Origin: Nitrospirota bacterium
GTDB lineage: Bacteria; Nitrospirota; UBA9217
Direction of reading: 5' to 3'
NCBI GenBank assembly: GCA_017885365.1
Contig: JAFNGD010000354.1
Coordinates: forward strand, 1-5,499
DNA length: 5,499 nt
Positions 1 to 4,981 of the stretch are shown here, piece after piece. How positions within the stretch are numbered: the first letter of the stretch is position 1; every line of letters starts with the position of its first letter. The position numbers and the translations under genes are program-made. The notes below the pieces were generated by a model. That model did no database searches, was not told the origin of the DNA, and saw only the letters and a list, made by a program, of their open reading frames with translations.

Positions 1-252
1 CAGAAGGACAGCGATTCCCTGCCCGAGTATGACGTCCTCGACCCGATCCTCAAGGCCTATGTGGAGGACGATAGGGACTTCCGGGAGATCCTGAAGATGG
101 GCTTCGACAGGAAGACCGTGGAAAAGGTGATCCGGCTCGTCGATTCCAGCGAGTACAAGCGCCGCCAGGCGCCTCCCGGTATCAAGATCACGCCGCGGGG
201 GCTGGGGAAAGACAGAAGGTTCCCGATCACGAACCGGTACAAGAGCTATTAA
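1..252 (+). CDS. nadE: NAD+ synthetase, C-terminal end (5' part lies outside the window)
   Basis: The reading frame is open from base 1 and ends at TAA 250-252, giving the last 83 residues of a protein that starts to the left of the window. The visible part has the C-terminal signature of glutamine-dependent or ammonia-dependent NAD+ synthetase: [13 protein letters not shown] near the start, then [17 protein letters not shown] and a closing [12 protein letters not shown]. In the family this tail follows the ATP-pyrophosphatase domain that converts nicotinate adenine dinucleotide to NAD+ with ATP and an amide nitrogen, in the cytoplasm. The [13 protein letters not shown] tail is more typical of the long enzymes carrying an N-terminal glutaminase domain, but that domain is not visible, so the glutamine dependence is an inference. 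An ATG at base 61 lies in the same frame, but the homologous sequence continues upstream of it, so it is not the gene start. Confidence 0.93.
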   Translation, partial: QKDSDSLPEYDVLDPILKAYVEDDRDFREILKMGFDRKTVEKVIRLVDSSEYKRRQAPPGIKITPRGLGKDRRFPITNRYKSY

Positions 253-259
253 AATAGAA

Positions 260-383
260 TCTCACCGCGAAGGCGCGAAGAGCGCGAAGGACGGCAAAGG
301 CAAAGACGTTTCCCGTTTCTAACACCAGCAGCAAGACGTTGACTTGTTTTCCCTCGCATCCTTAGCGCCTTCGCGGTAAAAGG
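260..383. repeat. Imperfect inverted-repeat element in the nadE-rsmI gap
   Basis: The gap between nadE and rsmI is largely an inverted repeat. The left arm at 264-280 (ACCGCGAAGGCGCGAAG) pairs with the right arm at 361-377 at 16 of 17 positions, including 13 consecutive bases. Weaker pairing continues inward to about 291 and 350. The left arm also repeats internally as GCGAAG units. The octamer AAGACGTT occurs twice in the loop, at 303-310 and 333-340. The right end runs into AAAAGG (378-383), the best ribosome-binding-like sequence before rsmI. A related, more diverged element lies at 4016-4115, and both share a TCTCAC end. It resembles dispersed palindromic intergenic repeats of environmental bacteria. 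There is no transposase, and no clear terminator because a T tract is missing. Confidence 0.75.
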
Positions 384-394
384 TCTTGAATCTT

Positions 395-1234
395 ATGTCA
401 ACTGGTGTTCTTTATATTGTGGCGACTCCCATTGGCAACCTCGAGGACATCACCCTCCGGGCGCTGCGCATACTGAAGGAAGCGGACGTCATCGCTGCCG
501 AGGACACGCGCCATACCCAGAAGCTTCTCTCCAAGTACGATATTCACACTCCCCTGACGAGCTACCACGACCATAATAAAGAAGAAAAAGCGCCGGTGCT
601 GGTCTCGCGGCTCCTGGAGGGAAAGAACGTGGCCCTCGTGTCCGATGCGGGCACGCCCGGCATCTCCGACCCGGGCTACTTCCTTATTAATCTCTGCATC
701 GCCCAGGCTGTGCCAATCGTCCCCCTTCCCGGCGCGACGGCCGCCATCGCCGCGCTGTCCGTGTCCGGTCTGCCGACAGACCGGTTCGTGTTCGAAGGCT
801 TCCTACCGAGCAAGCATACGGCACGGGTCAAGCGTCTGGAGGAACTGGTCAAGGAGGACCGCACCCTCATCTTCTACGAGGCCCCCCACCGCATCATGCA
901 AACCCTTGATGATATGCGAACAGCACTTGGTGACCGGAAGGCTGTGCTCACGCGCGAATTGACCAAGGTCCACGAGCAGGTGATCCGGGGAACGCTCTCG
1001 GAGGTCAAGAAACAGTTGGAGACAGGCAGCATGAAGGGCGAGTTCACGATCATCGTTGAGGCAACTTCATCGGGAGCAGACCGGATGAACATCTCACCCG
1101 AGGAATATCTCAAGAATCTTATCCTGCACCGGGGATTGCCCAAGAAGGAGGCGATCGCCGTAGCCGCTCACGACCTCGGCGTGCCGAAAAAAGAGATCTA
1201 CAAGATCGGACTGACGATCAAGGAAGAGGGTTGA
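395..1234 (+). CDS. rsmI: 16S rRNA (cytidine(1402)-2'-O)-methyltransferase RsmI
   Basis: The 279-residue protein is close to the usual length of about 280. RsmI uses S-adenosylmethionine to 2'-O-methylate C1402 in the decoding centre of 16S rRNA, which tunes P-site fidelity. The family landmarks appear in order: GVLYIVATPIGNLEDIT (residues 4-20), AEDTRHTQKLL (35-45), SYHDHNKEEK (56-65), LVSDAGTPGISDPG (81-94), LPGATA from 111, then FYEAPHRI, LTRELTKVHEQ and GEFTIIVE. The tail, with LPKKEAIAVAAHDLGVPKKEIY, matches the small helical C-terminal domain. The tetrapyrrole-methylase-like fold is cytoplasmic. I chose ATG 395 because homologues begin MSTGVLYIVATP; an in-frame TTG at 386 is possible, but AAAAGG (378-383) is too close to it. 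AAAAGG is 11 bases from ATG 395, a rather long spacing. The stop precedes the next gene by one base, so the two are probably co-translated. Confidence 0.97.
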   Translation: MSTGVLYIVATPIGNLEDITLRALRILKEADVIAAEDTRHTQKLLSKYDIHTPLTSYHDHNKEEKAPVLVSRLLEGKNVALVSDAGTPGISDPGYFLINLCIAQAVPIVPLPGATAAIAALSVSGLPTDRFVFEGFLPSKHTARVKRLEELVKEDRTLIFYEAPHRIMQTLDDMRTALGDRKAVLTRELTKVHEQVIRGTLSEVKKQLETGSMKGEFTIIVEATSSGADRMNISPEEYLKNLILHRGLPKKEAIAVAAHDLGVPKKEIYKIGLTIKEEG

Positions 1235-1235
1235 T

Positions 1236-2366
1236 ATGTCAACAGTTTACTTCTCCTCGGCCCGCACGCTCCACTGGAACTACCGGGACAGCGTCCCGGG
1301 CAAGCTCGAAGCACTGCTTGCGAAGCTCGATCTCAAGAAGCGCCTTGCAAAGAATGACTGGGTGGCCGTCAAAACCCACTGGGGCTCGCCGGGCGCCTTC
1401 CGCATCATCCCGGCGGTGATGCTCCGAAAGGTCGTGGAGGCCGTCAAGTTGACTGGCGCCAGTCCCTTCGTGACCGACACGGTGCGCATCAAGGTGCTCG
1501 AATACCTCGAAGTGGCGAATCAGAACGGCCTGAACCACCTCTCCTGCGGAGCACCGCTGGTGCTGGCCGACGGGCTGTACGGCAAGGACAGCATACTGAC
1601 CAAGGCCGGTCCGCTGCTTGGCCAGATCGCCGTGGCCTCGGTGATCCACGATGCCCCTGCCATGGTGGTCTGCTCGCACACCAAGGGGCACATCAACTCG
1701 GGCTATGCCGGGGCAATCAAGAACCTGGCCATGGGCTGCGTGAGCGGCCGGCACCGCGACCAGGGCTGGCAGAGGGGCCGGGGCGGTATGCACTGCCACG
1801 GCGAGAAGGGGCTCGTCTGGGACAGCGGGCTCTGCACCCGCTGCCAACAGTGCGCTGAGATCTGTCCGCTCGACTCCATCGAGTTCAAGGACAACGAGTT
1901 CACCTATGACCAGGAGACCTGCTGGCACTGCGGCCGGTGCTCCCGCGTCTGCCAGGAAGGGGCCTTGACGCTGCCGCAGGACGACGAGACCTTCATGAAG
2001 AGCATGGCGGAATCAGCCGCAGCGGTCCTTTCGACCTTTCCGGACCGGAAGAAGAAGGTGGTCTACGTCAATTTCCTCTTTCAAATACAGCCAGAATGCG
2101 ACTGCATGCCTATCGCCGACGTGCCGGTCATCCAGGACCAGGGCATCCTGGTCTCCGACGACCTCGTGGCCATCGAGCAGGCGTCAGTGGACCTGCTCCG
2201 GAAGGCGCTTCCCCTGCCCCAGTCCGCGGCAGAGGACGCGCGGCTCAAGCCGGGTGACGACATCCTGGCGAAGCTCAATCCTCGTCCCCTGCAACTCCAG
2301 ATCGACGAATGTGAGCGGTTGGGTCTGGGGACGAAGGCATATGAACTGATCACGGTAGAACCGTGA
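1236..2366 (+). CDS. DUF362 domain protein with two 4Fe-4S cluster motifs (uncharacterised Fe-S centre protein, COG2768-like)
   Basis: The 376-residue protein has a DUF362 domain with an internal dicluster ferredoxin segment. The N-terminal half holds DWVAVKTHWGSPGAFR (about 41-56) and the DUF362-type stretch SHTKGHINSGYAGAIKNLAMG (about 147-167), followed by Cys168. The ferredoxin segment has two complete CxxCxxCxxxC sets, at Cys200/203/206/210 followed by Pro and at Cys229/232/235/239, so two 4Fe-4S clusters are expected. The C-terminal part has CDC (288-290) and an LVSDDLVAIEQASVDLL segment typical of the family. No signal peptide or membrane segment is seen, so it is probably a soluble cytoplasmic electron-transfer or metal-handling protein; its partner and reaction are unknown. 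AGGAAGAGG (1221-1229), inside the end of rsmI, gives ATG 1236 a strong ribosome binding site, and one base separates the two genes. The stop codon lies inside a perfect hairpin. Confidence 0.88.
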   Translation: MSTVYFSSARTLHWNYRDSVPGKLEALLAKLDLKKRLAKNDWVAVKTHWGSPGAFRIIPAVMLRKVVEAVKLTGASPFVTDTVRIKVLEYLEVANQNGLNHLSCGAPLVLADGLYGKDSILTKAGPLLGQIAVASVIHDAPAMVVCSHTKGHINSGYAGAIKNLAMGCVSGRHRDQGWQRGRGGMHCHGEKGLVWDSGLCTRCQQCAEICPLDSIEFKDNEFTYDQETCWHCGRCSRVCQEGALTLPQDDETFMKSMAESAAAVLSTFPDRKKKVVYVNFLFQIQPECDCMPIADVPVIQDQGILVSDDLVAIEQASVDLLRKALPLPQSAAEDARLKPGDDILAKLNPRPLQLQIDECERLGLGTKAYELITVEP

Positions 2367-2369
2367 TCA
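2347..2369 (+). other. Perfect 10-bp stem-loop across the DUF362 stop codon
   Basis: TGATCACGGT (2347-2356) and its exact reverse complement (2360-2369) are separated by three bases, which makes a tight hairpin. The DUF362 stop TGA (2364-2366) lies in the descending arm. No run of T follows, so it is unlikely to be an intrinsic terminator. It may be an mRNA-processing or stability element between DUF362 and pyk, or a translational control element; this is inference. A GTG at 2363 overlaps the stop as GTGA and is in frame with pyk. Confidence 0.7.
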
Positions 2370-2376
2370 AGCGTAA

Positions 2377-2402
2377 GCTTGCCAGCCTGCAGGCTTGCCA
2401 GC
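2377..2402. repeat. Short direct repeat around a palindrome, just upstream of the pyk ribosome binding site
   Basis: GCTTGCCAGC occurs at 2377-2386 and again at 2393-2402, 16 bases apart. The centre is the 12-bp perfect palindrome AGCCTGCAGGCT (2384-2395). The second copy ends at the start of the pyk Shine-Dalgarno sequence (GGGAGG, 2403-2408), so folding here could affect ribosome access. The block could be a dispersed intergenic repeat or a regulatory site; no function can be assigned. Confidence 0.6.
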
Positions 2403-2413
2403 GGGAGGTCTCT

Positions 2414-3889
2414 GTGAAACGCACCAAGATCATCGCCACCATCGGCCCGGCGTCCAGTTCGCCGTCGGTCATCGCAAAGCTCATCAAGGCGGGCATAGAC
2501 GCGGCCCGTCTGAACTTCTCCCACGGCGACCGGAAGGACCACATCACCCGCATCCGGCTCATCAAACAGGCGTCGCTGCAGGCCGGCAAGCCCATCGCCA
2601 TCATCCAGGACCTCCAGGGTCCCAAGCTCCGCGTCGGGAAGATGAAGAATGACGGCGTTCTCTTGAAGCGCGGTGATAGGTTGACGCTCACCACGAAAGC
2701 GGTCACCGGCACCAGCAGCGTGATCCCGGTCACCTATCCCCGCCTCACCAGAGACCTGAAAACAGGCGATACGGTGCTGTTCGATGATGGAAGGCTTGAG
2801 GCCAGGGTTGTCCGGAAAGTGCTGAACGGCCTCCAGTGTAAGATAATCCGCGGCGGGGTCCTGAAAAGCCATAAGGGTGTCAATCTCCCCGGTGCCCGCC
2901 TCACCCTGCCTTCCCTCTCCCGGAAGGATAAGGACGACCTGCTCTTCGGGATCCAGCACGGTGTTGATTACGTCGCCCTGTCCTTTGTCCGCACCGCTGC
3001 GGACATCGAAGCAACGCGTTCCTTCATCCGGAGGGCCGGAGCGAACATTCCGATCATCGCCAAGATCGAAAAGCCCGAGGCCGTGAACAATCTCGAAGCG
3101 ATCATTCGTGCGGCCGACGGCATCATGGTCGCGCGGGGAGACCTCGGCGTGGAGATGTCACCCGAGCAGGTTCCGCTGCTCCAGAAACTGATCATCCGCG
3201 CCTGCAACGATGCTGAAAAACCGGTCATTACCGCCACCCAGATGCTCGAGAGCATGATCGAGAACCCTCAACCCACGCGGGCCGAGGCGTCGGACGTGGC
3301 AAACGCCATCCTGGACGGCACGGACTGCGTCATGCTCTCCGGCGAGACGGCCGTCGGGAAGCATCCCGTTCAGGCGATAGCCGTCATGGCGCGCATCGCC
3401 GCGCAGGCGGAGACATCCCTCGAACCGTTGCCGCCGGACCGGCACATCGGCGGCATGGACGAGAGCGTGGCCCATGCGGCCTGCCGGGCCGCTGCCGAGC
3501 AGCACGCGCGCGCCATCGTCACCTTCACCCAGTCCGGCAGCACCGCGCTCCTCGTGTCGAAGCACCGGCCCGCCGCGGACATCATCGCCCCGACGCCCTT
3601 CGAGCGGGTGGCGCGGAAGGTCTCGCTCTACTGGGGCGTGATCCCGGTCATCCTGAAGACGAAGAAGACCACCGACGACATGATCCGGGGCGTGGAGGCG
3701 GTCATGCTGGAGAAGAACCTGGCGAGGAAGCGCGACGTGATCGTGATCACCGCGGGGGTCCCGATCGGCGTCGCCGGAAGCACGAACATGATGAAGATCC
3801 ATCGCGTGGGGGAATTGAAAGGCCTTGAAGCGGACCGTCTTCGAAACAAGACCGTCAGGCGCTATCGGATCGAGAAGGGGCTTCCGTGA
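2414..3889 (+). CDS. pyk: Pyruvate kinase
   Basis: The 491-residue protein catalyses the last step of glycolysis, phosphoenolpyruvate plus ADP to pyruvate plus ATP, in the cytoplasm; bacterial enzymes are usually about 470-480 residues. It starts with RTKIIATIGPAS and carries ARLNFSHGD (31-39), DLQGPKLRVG (66-75), the catalytic AKIEKPE (Lys217, metal-binding Glu219), ARGDLG (metal-binding Asp243) and ATQMLESM (from 274), followed by PTRAEASDVANAILDGTD. The barrel, the inserted B domain (about 75-170) and the C-terminal domain, with FTQSGSTALLVSKHRP, are all present. The allosteric effector cannot be told from the sequence. I chose GTG 2414 because GGGAGG sits five bases upstream and homologues begin at this point. 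An in-frame GTG at 2363 would add 17 residues, but it has no ribosome binding site and lies in a hairpin. pyk is probably transcribed with rsmI and the DUF362 gene. Confidence 0.97.
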   Translation: MKRTKIIATIGPASSSPSVIAKLIKAGIDAARLNFSHGDRKDHITRIRLIKQASLQAGKPIAIIQDLQGPKLRVGKMKNDGVLLKRGDRLTLTTKAVTGTSSVIPVTYPRLTRDLKTGDTVLFDDGRLEARVVRKVLNGLQCKIIRGGVLKSHKGVNLPGARLTLPSLSRKDKDDLLFGIQHGVDYVALSFVRTAADIEATRSFIRRAGANIPIIAKIEKPEAVNNLEAIIRAADGIMVARGDLGVEMSPEQVPLLQKLIIRACNDAEKPVITATQMLESMIENPQPTRAEASDVANAILDGTDCVMLSGETAVGKHPVQAIAVMARIAAQAETSLEPLPPDRHIGGMDESVAHAACRAAAEQHARAIVTFTQSGSTALLVSKHRPAADIIAPTPFERVARKVSLYWGVIPVILKTKKTTDDMIRGVEAVMLEKNLARKRDVIVITAGVPIGVAGSTNMMKIHRVGELKGLEADRLRNKTVRRYRIEKGLP

Positions 3890-4199
3890 GTTCGAGGAGG
3901 CCAAGCAGCACACGGCTCCCCGGCGCTGAACGTGACGGAAGCTCCCATCAGTAACGAAGGAGTGAAATTCTTCTCAAAACGGAAGGAATGTATCTCGCAA
4001 CCAAAAGTAGGCGCTTCTAAGCGAGGCGCAAAGCTCGCAAAGAAAGGCCACATCATTTGGTTTTAAAACCAGGGTTTAAAGATTTCCTTTGCGTCCTTTG
4101 CGGCCTTGCGTGAGATGCCTTTTGCTTTCAATCTTTTCGTACTGGCTTGTCCGGGCTAGAAAGTGTCACGAGAGAGCGAGATGAGACTGTGGAGGGAGC
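3890..4199. other. Convergent intergenic region between pyk and the membrane-protein gene
   Basis: This 310-base gap separates genes that run towards each other. It holds the inverted-repeat element at 4016-4115 and otherwise nothing I can support: no tRNA-like fold, no coding sequence with family character, and no hairpin followed by a T run. The stretch 3890-4015 has purine-rich bits such as GAAGGAG near 3955 and GGAAGG at 3981, but these precede only tiny reading frames. Transcripts from both sides may end at the repeat element, which is inference. Confidence 0.6.
4016..4115. repeat. Second, diverged inverted-repeat element with a central palindrome
   Basis: The left arm (4016-4047, with GCAAAG and GCAAAGAAAGG) is an imperfect inverted copy of the right arm (4086-4115, with CCTTTGCG twice and ending GCGTGAGA). 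The reverse complement of the right arm reads TCTCACGCAAGGCCGCAAAG onward, which aligns with the left end of the element at 260-383, so the two seem to belong to one family. The loop contains the perfect 14-bp palindrome TGGTTTTAAAACCA (4058-4071). It sits between convergent genes, where it could act as a transcript-end structure, but this is not shown by the sequence. Confidence 0.7.
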
Positions 4200-4496
4200 T
4201 CACTTAAGCAATATTTTGAAGAACCGGTTCATGATCGTGCCCGCGATGGCGCCGAGGATGGCGCCGAAGCCGGCAAGAAAACCCATGACCACGACGAGGA
4301 CGAGGGTGACGGCGAACCAGTTCTGGCCGCACGCAGGGCCGAACATCTTGGTCACATCCTTGACCGCAGCATCCCGCCATGTCCCCTGCAATGAGCTGGA
4401 CAGCACGTAGTCCATGGAGATTGCTGCCCCGAGCGTGATGACCGCACCGAGCGAGGCCCCGATGATGACCGCTCTTTTCAGGCCCTTGTCAGACAT
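4200..4496 (-). CDS. Small two-helix membrane protein of unknown function
   Basis: I do not recognise a family for this 98-residue protein. After a short basic start (MSDKGLKR), residues 9-30 form a hydrophobic segment (AVIIGASLGAVITLGAAISM). A polar stretch with DYVLSSSLQGTWRDAAVKDV and CGQN follows, then a long hydrophobic segment at about 60-88 rich in Gly and Ala (GFLAGFGAILGAIAGTIM), with GxxxG-like spacing suited to helix packing. The tail NRFFKILLK is basic. With basic residues at both ends, both termini are probably cytoplasmic and the middle loop periplasmic; that is inference. The reading frame is clean and uses GC-rich codons, which supports a real gene. ATG 4496 has no good Shine-Dalgarno sequence and directly follows a perfect hairpin. 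It is the last of three genes on this strand, 59 bases after the four-helix-bundle gene. Confidence 0.72.
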   Translation of the reverse strand: MSDKGLKRAVIIGASLGAVITLGAAISMDYVLSSSLQGTWRDAAVKDVTKMFGPACGQNWFAVTLVLVVVMGFLAGFGAILGAIAGTIMNRFFKILLK

Positions 4497-4518
4497 CGGC
4501 TTTTCTCATGAAAAGCCG
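4497..4518 (-). promoter_or_regulatory. Hairpin abutting the start codon of the small membrane protein
   Basis: On the minus strand, CGGCTTTTC (4518-4510) pairs perfectly with GAAAAGCCG (4505-4497) around the four-base loop ATGA. The stem ends exactly one base before ATG 4496, and the only purine-rich stretch available for ribosome binding (GAGAAAAG) lies within it. No T run follows, so it does not look like a terminator. The loop ATG would start a six-codon frame overlapping the real start. A translational control role is inferred from position only. Confidence 0.5.
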
Positions 4519-4520
4519 GA

Positions 4521-4539
4521 GTAGATAGTAGATGGTAGG
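4521..4539. repeat. 7-bp tandem repeat, left flank of the four-helix-bundle gene
   Basis: Two and a half units of period 7 are present (GTAGATA, GTAGATG, GTAGG). They lie just beyond the 3' end of the four-helix-bundle gene and are opposite in orientation to the TACTACC units on its other side. Confidence 0.65.
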
Positions 4540-4555
4540 CAGCATAGGGGGAAAA

Positions 4556-4918
4556 TTATCGCGCTAATATCGCACTTATCAAGCAACTGAGCATCTTGCC
4601 GACAGCCTCAATCTCCTGCATGAATTGATCATTTAAGCTTATATACCCGAGATCCTTCGCCAAAGTAAAATAGTATCGTAACTCTTCCGAGGACGCCGGG
4701 GCGATGTTGTAGAAATGCGCTTTATCCCTGGCTCCCCGCTTCTTGAAGCCTTCCGCTATATTCGCTGCGACCGACACGGCAGCTCTCCGCATCTGCGACA
4801 CTAAACCGAACTTCTCATCGTTTGGAAACATCTTGGTAATTTTATATGTTGCGAGGACCAACCCGTGCGCCTTCTGCCATACTTCCAGGTCTTCAAATTT
4901 CCCGGCCTTTTGCCGCAT
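4556..4918 (-). CDS. Four-helix-bundle protein of the S23/intervening-sequence protein family
   Basis: The 120-residue protein has the hallmarks of the family first found in 23S rRNA intervening sequences: FEDLEVWQKAHGLVLATYK (residues 8-26), MFPNDEKFGLVSQMRRAAVSV, then AANIAEGF, an S/EEL segment (ASSEELRYYFTLAKDLGYI) and a final helix. Members are small, basic, helical and form oligomers; the Avd accessory protein of diversity-generating retroelements is a relative. Most chromosomal members have no known function. I chose ATG 4918 because AGGGG lies seven bases upstream and members usually begin shortly before FEDLEVWQ. A TTG at 4948 would add ten residues but has weaker support. GC is about 49% by hand count over 4561-4920, against about 63% and 75% on sampled lines of the glycosylase and pyk genes. 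Tandem 7-bp repeats lie on both sides. No rRNA or reverse transcriptase is nearby. Confidence 0.9.
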   Translation of the reverse strand: MRQKAGKFEDLEVWQKAHGLVLATYKITKMFPNDEKFGLVSQMRRAAVSVAANIAEGFKKRGARDKAHFYNIAPASSEELRYYFTLAKDLGYISLNDQFMQEIEAVGKMLSCLISAILAR

Positions 4919-4953
4919 CTTTGATCCCCTTTTGCTCTTCCCTACCAACCATA

Positions 4954-4971
4954 TACTACCTACTACCTACC
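4954..4971. repeat. 7-bp tandem repeat, right flank of the four-helix-bundle gene
   Basis: TACTACC occurs at 4954-4960 and 4961-4967, followed by a partial unit (TACC, 4968-4971). It lies upstream of the four-helix-bundle gene, in the gap after the glycosylase stop codon, and is roughly the reverse complement of the units at 4521-4539. Confidence 0.7.
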
Positions 4972-4981
4972 CTCTACGGTT

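Noticed and set aside
57..242. Minus-strand open frame across the nadE end
   Set aside because: It lies opposite a clear NAD synthetase tail and shows no family character.
339..367. Possible promoter for rsmI: TTGACT at 339-344 followed by TTAGCG about 17 bases on
   Set aside because: The -35-like box is good but the -10-like box is poor and lies in the repeat arm, so it is not strong enough to list.
1239..1928. 229-codon minus-strand open frame inside the DUF362 gene
   Set aside because: Long antisense frames are common in GC-rich genes; its Ala/Val/His-rich translation looks like a shadow.
2347..2369. Intrinsic terminator after the DUF362 gene
   Set aside because: The stem is strong but no run of T follows it, and pyk starts 47 bases downstream.
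2081..2959. 292-codon minus-strand open frame across DUF362 and pyk
   Set aside because: It spans two well-supported genes and has no recognisable domain.
3158..3913. 251-codon minus-strand open frame inside pyk
   Set aside because: It is antisense to conserved pyruvate kinase sequence, with His/Arg/Asp-rich low-complexity translation.
3988..4020. Ten-residue frame MYLATKSRRF after GGAAGG
   Set aside because: The spacing from GGAAGG to ATG is only one base and there is no further evidence of coding.
4147..4410. Plus-strand open frame opposite the small membrane protein
   Set aside because: The minus-strand frame has coherent membrane segments; this one is basic and featureless.
4556..4918. 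Diversity-generating retroelement (through the Avd-like fold) or 23S rRNA intervening sequence
   Set aside because: No reverse transcriptase, template/variable repeat or rRNA sequence is present in the window; family membership alone is not enough.
4954..4971. CRISPR array
   Set aside because: The units are 7 bp with no spacers, so this is a simple tandem repeat.
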